A DNA stretch of 32,799 bases from the NCBI GenBank assembly GCA_964517265.1, contig CAZFBS010000037.1, positions 1-32,799 on the forward strand, read 5' to 3'. This DNA is from REEP01 sp964517265. GTDB lineage: Bacteria; Pseudomonadota; Alphaproteobacteria; Rhodospirillales; Defluviicoccaceae. The position numbers were made by a program, and so were the translations under genes. Positions 26,438 to 32,799 of the stretch are shown here, piece after piece; the stretch's first letter is position 1, and each line of letters opens with the position of its first letter. The notes under the pieces are model-generated. The model had not been told where the DNA came from. It made no database searches and saw nothing but the letters and a program-made list of their open reading frames with translations.

Positions 26438-27463
26438 CTACGTCCGAACACTTCGGCCCGTTTCGGGTGCATCTTCGCGCGCGAGATACTCAACGACATA
26501 AAGCTCATGCACCAAGGTCAGACTGAGAGCCGCCAGGGGTGTTGCCAAGGCAAGGCCGAGCAGCCCGAACAGCACGCCGAGAAGCAATTGTACCGCGATG
26601 ATGAACGCGGGCGGCAGCGAGACCTGCTCCTGTTGGATTAGCGGAGTAATGACATAACTTTCCAGAGTCTGAACAAAAACATAGACGCCAATAACCAGCA
26701 ATACCGTCGTAATTCCTTCCGGGAACGCCAACAGGAGCGCCGGTACAGCTGCGATCACCGGCCCGATATTCGGAATGAACGCCAGAAGCGCCGCGATCAG
26801 CCCGAGCAGGAACGCGAGCGGGATCCCGATCAGCCAAAGACCCAGAGCGGTCAGACCGCCGACGACCGCCATCGCCATGAGCTGCGCGGCCAGCCAACTG
26901 GAGAGTGTGGCTGCGGCCTTTTTCAGCACCTCCTCACCGCGTTGGCGCATCGAGGGCGCGATCAAGGCCAATAGGCCTTTGCGGTAAATACCGGGGTCAA
27001 CGGCTCCGTACAGGCCGACAAAAAGAATGATCACGAGATTACCGAGCGCGCCAAACGTTGTCGACACCGCCGCCGTGGCCGCACTCCGACCGGCGGGGGA
27101 GAACAGCCCTTCAGGGGTGGCGCGATCGAGAAGAGCCCCGCCCCATGAATACTGGCTGATCCGCTGCCGAAGATTATCCAGAGCTTCGGGTACTTTCTGC
27201 GCCAATTCGTCGAATTGGTCGGAAATCGCCGGCGCAAATGCGGCGAATGATCCCACCAAAGCGCCGATGACAAGCAAAGCAAAAATCCCGATACCCCATC
27301 CCTCCGGGATGCCGGTCCGTCTGGCGATCCAACTGCCCCCGCCGCGCAGGAAAACAGCAAAAATGATTCCGGCGAAAACGACCAGCAGAACATCCGCCGC
27401 GAGCAGCACCAGCCCCGTGAACAACGTCGCGACGACAATGAGTGACCCTGTTCTTTTTGTCAT
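26438..27463 (-). CDS. AI-2E family transporter (PerM/YdiK-like permease)
   Basis: A 341-residue polytopic membrane protein of the AI-2E transporter (PF01594-type) family. It has about seven to eight hydrophobic segments, including LLAFIPNIGPVIAAVPALLLAF and FVQTLESYVITPLIQQEQVSLPP-type signatures (LESYVITPLIQ). Despite the family name, members serve as quorum-signal exporters, Na+/H+ antiporters or osmolyte-linked permeases, so the substrate is unknown. The ATG at 27463 is preferred because GAGGGG lies just upstream; further ATGs at 27475 and 27547 would add an unconserved charged stretch. It is the first gene of a pair with the MscS-like channel, which points to osmotic homeostasis. Confidence 0.87.
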   Translation of the reverse strand: MTKRTGSLIVVATLFTGLVLLAADVLLVVFAGIIFAVFLRGGGSWIARRTGIPEGWGIGIFALLVIGALVGSFAAFAPAISDQFDELAQKVPEALDNLRQRISQYSWGGALLDRATPEGLFSPAGRSAATAAVSTTFGALGNLVIILFVGLYGAVDPGIYRKGLLALIAPSMRQRGEEVLKKAAATLSSWLAAQLMAMAVVGGLTALGLWLIGIPLAFLLGLIAALLAFIPNIGPVIAAVPALLLAFPEGITTVLLVIGVYVFVQTLESYVITPLIQQEQVSLPPAFIIAVQLLLGVLFGLLGLALATPLAALSLTLVHELYVVEYLAREDAPETGRSVRT

Positions 27464-27676
27464 TTGCCCCCTCATGAACAAGACAACGGCGACGCAGATG
27501 GATAGGTTCCGCCACCCACTGGAGCGGATGTTTCGCTTGGTCGCCAAGCGGAGAATGGGGCAAGCGACAAACGCGTTGATGGGGTGGTTCGACTCAGCCG
27601 ACGGATGAATCCCATCCGCCGATCTCGCATTCTCAGCCGCAGATGGTGCCTGCGCAAGGGTTGAAAAGATAAGTGC

Positions 27677-27693
27677 TTCTCATGTCATGAGAA
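27677..27693. promoter_or_regulatory. Perfect 7-bp palindrome upstream of the DUF21/CBS gene
   Basis: TTCTCAT and ATGAGAA are separated by GTC, 34 bases before the start of the DUF21/CBS gene. Eight bases further on is TATCAT (27701-27706), a possible -10 element; the palindrome would then cover the -35 region and could be a repressor site. It lies in a locally AT-rich patch. The palindrome is seen; the operator role is inferred. Confidence 0.35.
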
Positions 27694-27727
27694 AATTTCG
27701 TATCATGGAGCATCAAAACGAGGAACC

Positions 27728-28777
27728 ATGACACTACTCGTCCTTTACGTCTCCCTTGCGATTGGTGTTTCTTTTCTCTGCTCCATCCTCGAAGCGGTGC
27801 TTCTCAGCATCACGCCAGCCTATGTCGCGACCATTCAGCCTGCCCAGCCGAAAGTTGCGGGGAAGCTACAGCGCCTGAAAGACGACATCGACCGTCCGCT
27901 CGCCGCCATCCTCAGCCTCAACACGATCGCCCACACGGTTGGCGCTGCCGGCGCGGGTGCCCAGGCTGCTTTCGTCTTCGGCAGCGCTTCAGTCGCCATC
28001 TTTTCCGCCATCCTGACCTTCCTGATTCTCGTTCTCTCTGAAATCATCCCCAAGACCCTCGGGGCGATTTACTGGCAGCGATTTGCGCCGATGGCGGCGG
28101 GGGTGCTGCCGGTGCTGATCTGGTCAATGTGGCCTCTGGTGAAGATGTCGCAGCTCATTACCCGGCTACTGGCGCACGGCGAAGGCAAGTATACGGTGAC
28201 GCGCGAGGAGATCGTTGCCCTTGCCGATATCGGCCACCGGGAGGGCATCATCGATAAAGGCGAGTCCAAAGTTGTCGCCAACCTGCTGCGATTCGATCGC
28301 CTGACGGTCGAGAACATCATGACGCCCCGTACCGTGGTGTTCGCGCTTCCGCAGGATATGACAATCGAGGAAACGATGGCCCGCAAGGACGAACTGCGCT
28401 TCACGCGAATCCCGATCTTCGAGCGCAGCATGGACGAGATCACCGGCTTCGTTCTGAAAACCGATCTCCTGTTCGCCCTGCTGGCGGGGGATGGCGCCCG
28501 CAAGCTGGTGGAACTCAGGCGGGAGATCACTGCCGTTCCGGAAATAATGCTTCTCGAAGAATTATTCGATACGCTTTTGAAGAACGACCGCCATATCGCG
28601 CTCGTTACGGATGCCTATGGCGGTACCGCCGGCGTCGTTACCGTCGAAGATGTGGTCGAGACCCTGCTCGGCGAGGAGATCGTCGACGAAGCGGACAAGA
28701 TCGAAGACCTGCAAGCCTACGCCCGCCAGAAGTGGAAGGAACGCGCCGCCAGCCGCCAGATCGAGATCAAAACCTGA
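27728..28777 (+). CDS. DUF21/CNNM domain and CBS-pair protein (hemolysin-like, CorC/CorB relative)
   Basis: A 349-residue membrane protein. The DUF21/CNNM transmembrane domain spans about 1-180, with hydrophobic segments at the start and around FSAILTFLILVLSEIIPKTLGAIYW (the SEIIPKTLG motif is diagnostic). Two CBS motifs follow, beginning VENIMTPRTVVFALP and ending DAYGGTAGVVTVEDVVETLLGE. The C-terminal CorC/HlyC domain found in many relatives is absent, as in shorter family members. Relatives act in Mg2+ (and Co2+) efflux or in regulating transport; hemolysin activity is historical naming. The ATG at 27728 follows GAGGAACC. It has no same-strand partner nearby. Confidence 0.88.
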   Translation: MTLLVLYVSLAIGVSFLCSILEAVLLSITPAYVATIQPAQPKVAGKLQRLKDDIDRPLAAILSLNTIAHTVGAAGAGAQAAFVFGSASVAIFSAILTFLILVLSEIIPKTLGAIYWQRFAPMAAGVLPVLIWSMWPLVKMSQLITRLLAHGEGKYTVTREEIVALADIGHREGIIDKGESKVVANLLRFDRLTVENIMTPRTVVFALPQDMTIEETMARKDELRFTRIPIFERSMDEITGFVLKTDLLFALLAGDGARKLVELRREITAVPEIMLLEELFDTLLKNDRHIALVTDAYGGTAGVVTVEDVVETLLGEEIVDEADKIEDLQAYARQKWKERAASRQIEIKT

Positions 28778-29070
28778 GTGAAAGGACAAAGGCGTATCGC
28801 GTGCCCGGTACAACTTTCTGAATTGCCTGTTGATCCGGCGCACAACGCAGCCCGCGCTCGTCGGCAGGTCCGAAGCTGTTTGATGCTGTCTGTTACAAAG
28901 CAGCCAAACCGGTCAACAAGCGGGCAAACCCGAGCAGGGTTCCGGGCCGCTCTTCGGTCCATGTCTGCCTACGAGAGGAATGCCGGCGTTACAAAACTTC
29001 GCGCTTGCCCGTCTCCCCCTGCTCGATCATCGTGAAGATCCGCCGGATTGATTCGCGATACGAGGGCACG
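28778..29070 (+). other. Leader region of the TenA-like gene; no gene seen
   Basis: 293 bases between the DUF21/CBS gene and the TenA-family gene. I searched for the conserved parts of a thiamine pyrophosphate riboswitch (the CUGAGA and ACCUGAUCUGGA blocks) and did not find them. No convincing terminator or open frame was found. The ribosome-binding site GAGGG lies at 29061-29065. Confidence 0.4.
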
Positions 29071-29775
29071 ATGCCGCCATCCGCTTACGAGACTTGGGCC
29101 ACGAATCGCGCTGACCGCCGCTTCTCCGAATGGCTTCGCGAGAGCGCAGAGCCGACCTGGAGCGAAGCGGTGAACCATCGGTTCACACGAGAGCTGGCCG
29201 ATGGTTCCCTCGTCGACGAAGTCATGCGGCGGTATCTCGTTCAGGATTACTCGTTCCTCGACTCGTTTGTCAGACTGGTGGCAAGCGCGATCGTCAAGGC
29301 GCCCTCGATGGCCGAGCGTGTTCCCCTCGGCCGCTTCCTTGGCGCCGTGACGGGCGAGGAGAACACCTTTTTTCAGCGCGCCTTCGACGCGCTGGACGTC
29401 CCGGCGGAGATCCGTGTGCGGCCGGTGCTGCGCGCACCAACGCTGGCGTTCCATGAACTGATGGCCGAAGCCATTGCCGATCGCGGATACGTGGAGACCC
29501 TGACGCCCCTGGTGGTGTTCGAGTGGCTGTACAACACATGGGCAACCGCAATCGGCGCTCGCCAGCCGGAGAGGTTCTACCACCGCGAATGGATCACCCT
29601 TCACGCGAATCCTACATTTGAGTCCTTCGTCGCGACTCTTCGCGCGCAACTCGACCGTGACGGTCCGAGCCTCGATCCTGAACGTCAGGATCGCGTCCTT
29701 GCGATCTTTCGTCGAGCGGTCGTGCTGGAAAAGGACTTCTTCGAGGATGCCTACGCCGCGGCAGGGGATCAATAG
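29071..29775 (+). CDS. TenA/thiaminase-II family protein without cysteine (TenA_E-like)
   Basis: A 234-residue all-helical protein of the TenA/PqqC family. LVQDYSFLDSFVRLVASAI and TPLVVFEWLYNTWA are recognisable TenA segments. TenA hydrolyses aminopyrimidine breakdown products for thiamine salvage. Classical TenA_C enzymes use a catalytic Cys, but this protein contains no cysteine at all, placing it with TenA_E-type proteins, where acidic residues are thought to serve; the C-terminal VVLEKDFFEDAY keeps the conserved Glu. The ATG at 29071 has GAGGG five bases upstream; an in-frame ATG at 29005 adds unconserved residues. No other thiamine gene lies nearby. Another heme-oxygenase-like-fold function is possible. 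Confidence 0.8.
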   Translation: MPPSAYETWATNRADRRFSEWLRESAEPTWSEAVNHRFTRELADGSLVDEVMRRYLVQDYSFLDSFVRLVASAIVKAPSMAERVPLGRFLGAVTGEENTFFQRAFDALDVPAEIRVRPVLRAPTLAFHELMAEAIADRGYVETLTPLVVFEWLYNTWATAIGARQPERFYHREWITLHANPTFESFVATLRAQLDRDGPSLDPERQDRVLAIFRRAVVLEKDFFEDAYAAAGDQ

Positions 29776-29827
29776 ACAGATTCCCAGCCGTCCTGCCCGC
29801 CCCCCATCGTTGCAACCGGACCAACCT

Positions 29828-30727
29828 TCACCACACGAAGCGGGCGGTAGTCCAGCGCGGCCACAGCTTCCATTCCGCGGCAACGCGTTCGAGCGCAGCA
29901 GCATCCACCGAATCGTCCGGCGCCAGCAGACTCTCGGCCTCGAGGCCGGACCCAATCAACAGACAATCGATAGCGGCTGCCGCGGCACCCGCAACGTCGG
30001 TGCGGAAGCTGTCGCCGACGGCAAGAACGTGCTCGCGCGGGGTCGCGAGAATCCCAAGGCAGCGGTCATAGACGGGCCGGTACGGTTTGCCGTAGGAAAC
30101 GACGAGGCCCCCTTCGCCTTCGTAGAAGGCCGCCAATGCTCCGGCGCAGAGCTTGATCCGATCACCGTGCATGACCTCAAGATCCGGATTGGCGCAAACC
30201 AAGGGAAGCTTATGGCGAAGGCATGCTTGGAGAATGCCCTGATAATCCTCAAGCCGGTCGTCCACCGAGCCGACGCCGGTACATAAGACGAAATCCGCCT
30301 CGGCGGGATCATCGGTCAAACGAATATCCGCCCCCAATGCGAGCTCCGCATCGTCCGCCGCGCCGATGTGCAAGCAGCGCCGGAGAGGGAAGGTGAGCGG
30401 CGAAGCCTCGAAGCATCCTGTCAGCGCCTCATAGGTGGCTTCACCCGACGAATAGATGGCATCGATCCGCACGGGAGCTAGACCGATCTTTGCCATGTGG
30501 GCAGCGATCCGGCTCACCCGCCGCGGGGCATTGGACAGCACGCACAGCTTCTTACCCGCATCCCGAAGGCTCTGAAGACACGGGATCACCCAGGGGTAAG
30601 GTCGCAAGCCGTCGTGCAGGACCCCCCACAAGTCAAGGATCAGCGCGTCATAGTGCGGCGCCAGCCCCCTCAGTCCGGGAACGATCCTCCTACTCTCTTT
30701 TGCGGCACTCGGTTCCGGGGCCGTCAC
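29828..30727 (-). CDS. HAD-superfamily class IIA hydrolase (TIGR01459-like)
   Basis: A 299-residue HAD protein. Motif I is ALILDLWGVLHDG with nucleophile Asp32; the usual second Asp of DxD is Trp, a trait of this alphaproteobacterial subfamily. Motif II is CVLSNAPR, the class IIA cap lies between motifs II and III, and motif III/IV are KPYRPVYDR and LAVGDSFRTDVAGAAAA. The substrate is unknown; NagD-like nucleotide or sugar phosphatases are relatives, but loss of the second Asp may lower phosphatase activity. The GTG at 30727 overlaps the stop codon of the upstream lipoprotein gene as GTGA, indicating coupled translation. A longer open frame through the lipoprotein gene is out-of-frame shadow and not a fusion. 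Confidence 0.87.
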   Translation of the reverse strand: MTAPEPSAAKESRRIVPGLRGLAPHYDALILDLWGVLHDGLRPYPWVIPCLQSLRDAGKKLCVLSNAPRRVSRIAAHMAKIGLAPVRIDAIYSSGEATYEALTGCFEASPLTFPLRRCLHIGAADDAELALGADIRLTDDPAEADFVLCTGVGSVDDRLEDYQGILQACLRHKLPLVCANPDLEVMHGDRIKLCAGALAAFYEGEGGLVVSYGKPYRPVYDRCLGILATPREHVLAVGDSFRTDVAGAAAAAIDCLLIGSGLEAESLLAPDDSVDAAALERVAAEWKLWPRWTTARFVW

Positions 30728-31338
30728 GTCCCAGGCAGCCCCTTTCCGGGCGCTTCCTTCTCCGGGCCGGGCTTCACATCCACAACATCCCAGTTCCCAT
30801 CGCTCGTCCTGCACGCGGTGCCATCGACAACCCGCTGTTCGGCAGAGAAAATCACCGTCTGGGTAAACGTTTTGCACAGGGTGCCGTCGGCCCGCTCGAA
30901 TTCCCCGGTGATGATGGTTGCCCCACGATTGCCGGTTGCCGGATTGTGCCAGGTCGTTTCGCTGCCGACCGGCTGGTTCAGGAACGCGGCGTTTGTCGAT
31001 TCCGAGTACCGGTAACTGTCTTCCTCGGGAACACAGGCATTCTGGAAGCAGATCTCGACCGGCCCAACGCGGATTGGGCCGCCGACTTGCCCCTTGGCGC
31101 CCTCTTCCTCCACAACTCGTTGCCCAAGATAGGTGCCGAGCAAGGCGCCGAGAATCATGCCGCCGGCTCCCCAAGCCGCGGTTCCGCCGGCGGCGGCACC
31201 GGTAAACCCGCCCAGCGCCGCACCGGGCGCCACGCCGGGTTGCTCGAAGGCAGTCCGCTCGCCCTCGGCAGCGGCACAAGCAGCAACCATAAGAGCGACG
31301 GCGGCGGTTAAGGCGGTGGATCTGCGACTTTGTCTCAT
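30724..31338 (-). CDS. Glycine-rich outer-membrane lipoprotein, surface antigen (RT0821/Lpp0805-like) family
   Basis: A 204-residue lipoprotein. A type II signal peptide ends in lipobox VAAC with Cys21 as lipid site. Next comes a glycine-zipper segment (GAALGGFTGAAAGG and GAGGMILGALLGTYLG, about 40-75) like those of 17-kDa antigen and YMGG-type proteins. The C-terminal domain (WHNPATGNRGATI, CKTFTQTVIF, GTACRTSDGNW) matches the surface-antigen family of Rickettsia RT0821. Its role is probably in the outer membrane. The ATG at 31338 has GAAGAGG upstream; a longer frame to 31458 overlaps metH and is unlikely. It lies 46 bases after metH, and its stop overlaps the HAD start. Confidence 0.82.
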   Translation of the reverse strand: MRQSRRSTALTAAVALMVAACAAAEGERTAFEQPGVAPGAALGGFTGAAAGGTAAWGAGGMILGALLGTYLGQRVVEEEGAKGQVGGPIRVGPVEICFQNACVPEEDSYRYSESTNAAFLNQPVGSETTWHNPATGNRGATIITGEFERADGTLCKTFTQTVIFSAEQRVVDGTACRTSDGNWDVVDVKPGPEKEAPGKGLPGT

Positions 31339-31384
31339 GCCTCGCCTCTTCGAAGCCCGCAGGCCCTGATTTGGATCTTGCCTG

Positions 31385-32799
31385 TTACGTCCCTTGTTCG
31401 TTGTCCAAATCGGGATCGTAGGCCAGATTGGGCGCCAACCAGCGCTCCATTTCGGCAACGCTGGCGCCCTTGCGACGGGCGTAATCGACTACCTGATCCT
31501 TGTGAATGCGGCCGATACCGAAATAGCGGCTCTCGGGGTGGCTGAAATAGTACCCTGAGACTGAGGCAGTCGGCACCATCGCGAAGGATTCGGTGAGAAT
31601 GATGCCCGCATTCTCCTCGGCTCCCAGGAGATCGAACAGGATGCGTTTCTCGGTGTGGTCGGGACAGGCCGGATAGCCCGGCGCGGGGCGGATGCCGCGA
31701 TAGGCCTCGGCGATCAAGTCTTGATTGGAAAGGTTCTCTTCGGCGGCATAGCCCCAGAATTCCTTGCGCACCCGCTCGTGCATCCGCTCCGCGAACGCCT
31801 CCGCAAGCCTGTCGGCGAGTGCTTTGATCATGATCGCGTTGTAGTCGTCATGGGCGGATTCGAAATCCCGCACGATGTCATCGATGCCGTGACCGGCAGT
31901 AACCGCAAACCCACCCAAGAAGTCTGCAACGCCGGAGTCTTTGGGCGCCACGAAGTCGGCCAATGCCAGATTGGGCCGCTCGCGGCGATCCCGGACCATC
32001 TGTTGCCGCAGAGTATGAATCACTGCAAGGACGTCTCGCCGAGAGTCATCGGCAAACACCTCGATGTCATCATCGCCGACGCTGTTGGCCGGCCAGAAGC
32101 CAATTACGCCACGGGCGGTGAGCCATCCCTCGCCGACGATGCGCTGCAGCATCGCTTGCGCATCGTTGAAGGTGCTGCGCGCCGTCTCGCCGACCAGCGG
32201 ATCGTCCAGAATATCCGGATAACGGCCCGCCAGTTCCCATGCCCGGAAGAATGGTCCCCAGTCGATCCGGCCGACCAGTTCCCCGAGATCATAGCTGTCA
32301 AACACCGTGATGCCCGGCCGCATCGGCTCGGGCGGTCGATAATCGTTCCAGGCTACCTTGGCTCGGTTGGCCCGAGCCTCGTCAATCGGCAGCCGCTTCT
32401 TGATATCTCGGCCCCGCGCATGGGCTTGGCGGATTCGGATGTACTCCTCGCGGACCTCGGTTGCGTACGACGCCCCATCCGCGCCCGACAGCAACCGTCC
32501 GGCGACACCGGCGGCCCGCGAGGCGTCGATCACGTGAACGAGAGGGCCAGAATAATTGGCCGCGATCTTGACAGCGGTATGGACCTTGCTCGTCGTGGCG
32601 CCGCCGATCAACAGCGGCATCGTAAACCCTTCCCGCTCCATTTCCTTGGCAACGTAAACCATCTCATCGAGGCTCGGCGTGATCAGGCCGGAGAGGCCGA
32701 TCATGTGGGCGTTTTCCTTCCTCGCCGTCTCCAGAATCTTTGCCGCCGGAACCATCACCCCCAGATCAACCACCTCGTAGTTGTTGCACTGGAGCACGA
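31385..32799 (-). CDS. metH: Methionine synthase MetH, cobalamin-dependent (C-terminal part, cut by window edge)
   Basis: The 3' part of metH; the 5' end lies beyond the right edge. The visible 471 residues begin inside the cobalamin-binding domain (VLQCNNYEVVDLGVMVPAAKIL, GLSGLITPSLDEM, PLLIGGATTSK); the His-containing DxHxxG motif lies just outside. The S-adenosylmethionine activation domain follows: GIRPAPGYPACPDHTEK is its diagnostic motif, and SVSGYYFSHPESRYF and LAPNLAYDPD end it. MetH transfers a methyl group from methyltetrahydrofolate to homocysteine. It leads into the lipoprotein and HAD genes on the same strand, so the three may share a transcript. Any cobalamin riboswitch would be outside the window. 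Confidence 0.96.
   Translation of the reverse strand, partial: VLQCNNYEVVDLGVMVPAAKILETARKENAHMIGLSGLITPSLDEMVYVAKEMEREGFTMPLLIGGATTSKVHTAVKIAANYSGPLVHVIDASRAAGVAGRLLSGADGASYATEVREEYIRIRQAHARGRDIKKRLPIDEARANRAKVAWNDYRPPEPMRPGITVFDSYDLGELVGRIDWGPFFRAWELAGRYPDILDDPLVGETARSTFNDAQAMLQRIVGEGWLTARGVIGFWPANSVGDDDIEVFADDSRRDVLAVIHTLRQQMVRDRRERPNLALADFVAPKDSGVADFLGGFAVTAGHGIDDIVRDFESAHDDYNAIMIKALADRLAEAFAERMHERVRKEFWGYAAEENLSNQDLIAEAYRGIRPAPGYPACPDHTEKRILFDLLGAEENAGIILTESFAMVPTASVSGYYFSHPESRYFGIGRIHKDQVVDYARRKGASVAEMERWLAPNLAYDPDLDNEQGT

Noticed and set aside
28778..29070. Possible thiamine pyrophosphate riboswitch before the TenA-like gene
   Set aside because: The conserved THI-box blocks were not found by eye.
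29828..31279. Apparent fusion protein of 483 codons spanning the HAD and lipoprotein genes
   Set aside because: The N-terminal part is an out-of-frame shadow of the lipoprotein gene. The HAD motifs begin just after the GTG at 30727.

Overview
The window looks like a chromosomal segment of a GC-rich alphaproteobacterium, most likely near the Rhodospirillales. That placement is an inference from gene content: a Rhodobacter-type phosphatidylethanolamine N-methyltransferase, a glutathione-dependent formaldehyde oxidation pair (class III alcohol dehydrogenase plus S-formylglutathione hydrolase), a class IIA HAD protein with the DLWG signature, and proteobacterial MetH, Lon and SdaA. A run of exactly 100 N (1379-1478) shows it is a scaffolded draft assembly. 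I saw no rRNA, tRNA, CRISPR array, prophage or insertion sequence.

Layout. 1-1378 (-): a sulfatase-modifying-factor-like protein with a helical N-terminus, cut by the gap. 1858-5025: molybdenum cofactor genes in two convergent pairs, moaA-moeA (+) and moaD-moaE (-). 5245-8010 (+): a serine transporter and L-serine deaminase, a likely serine-catabolic unit. 8154-8972 (-): a decayed stretch holding a mobA/mobB chimera with a large internal deletion, and another broken reading frame. 8989-9999 (-): a membrane-anchored alpha/beta hydrolase. 10557-11168 (+): pmtA. 11691-13678 (+): frmA-type dehydrogenase and fghA, formaldehyde to formate.

13688-17070 (-): a CZB-domain protein, a MoxR-type AAA+ ATPase, a CoxE-like VWA protein and an alpha/beta hydrolase in one direction, the last three tightly packed. 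17368-20287 (+): a small heat-shock protein and a LonA protease 13 bases apart. 20485-27463 (-): P-type cation ATPase, phospholipase-D family protein, MscS channel and AI-2E-family permease, a membrane and ion-homeostasis run. 27728-28777 (+): a DUF21/CBS (CNNM-type) protein. 29071-29775 (+): a TenA-family protein with no cysteine. 29828-32799 (-): metH (C-terminal half only; it runs off the right edge), a glycine-rich lipoprotein, and a HAD protein whose GTG start overlaps the lipoprotein stop.

Themes: cofactor synthesis (molybdopterin, thiamine salvage, cobalamin-dependent methionine synthase), formaldehyde and serine metabolism (both C1-linked), and protein and membrane stress. I found no clear new defence or mobile system. 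The points most worth checking are the mobA/mobB deletion chimera, the SUMF1-like protein without catalytic cysteines, the cysteine-less TenA, the MoxR-VWA-hydrolase cluster, and a terminator-like hairpin in the hsp20-lon leader.
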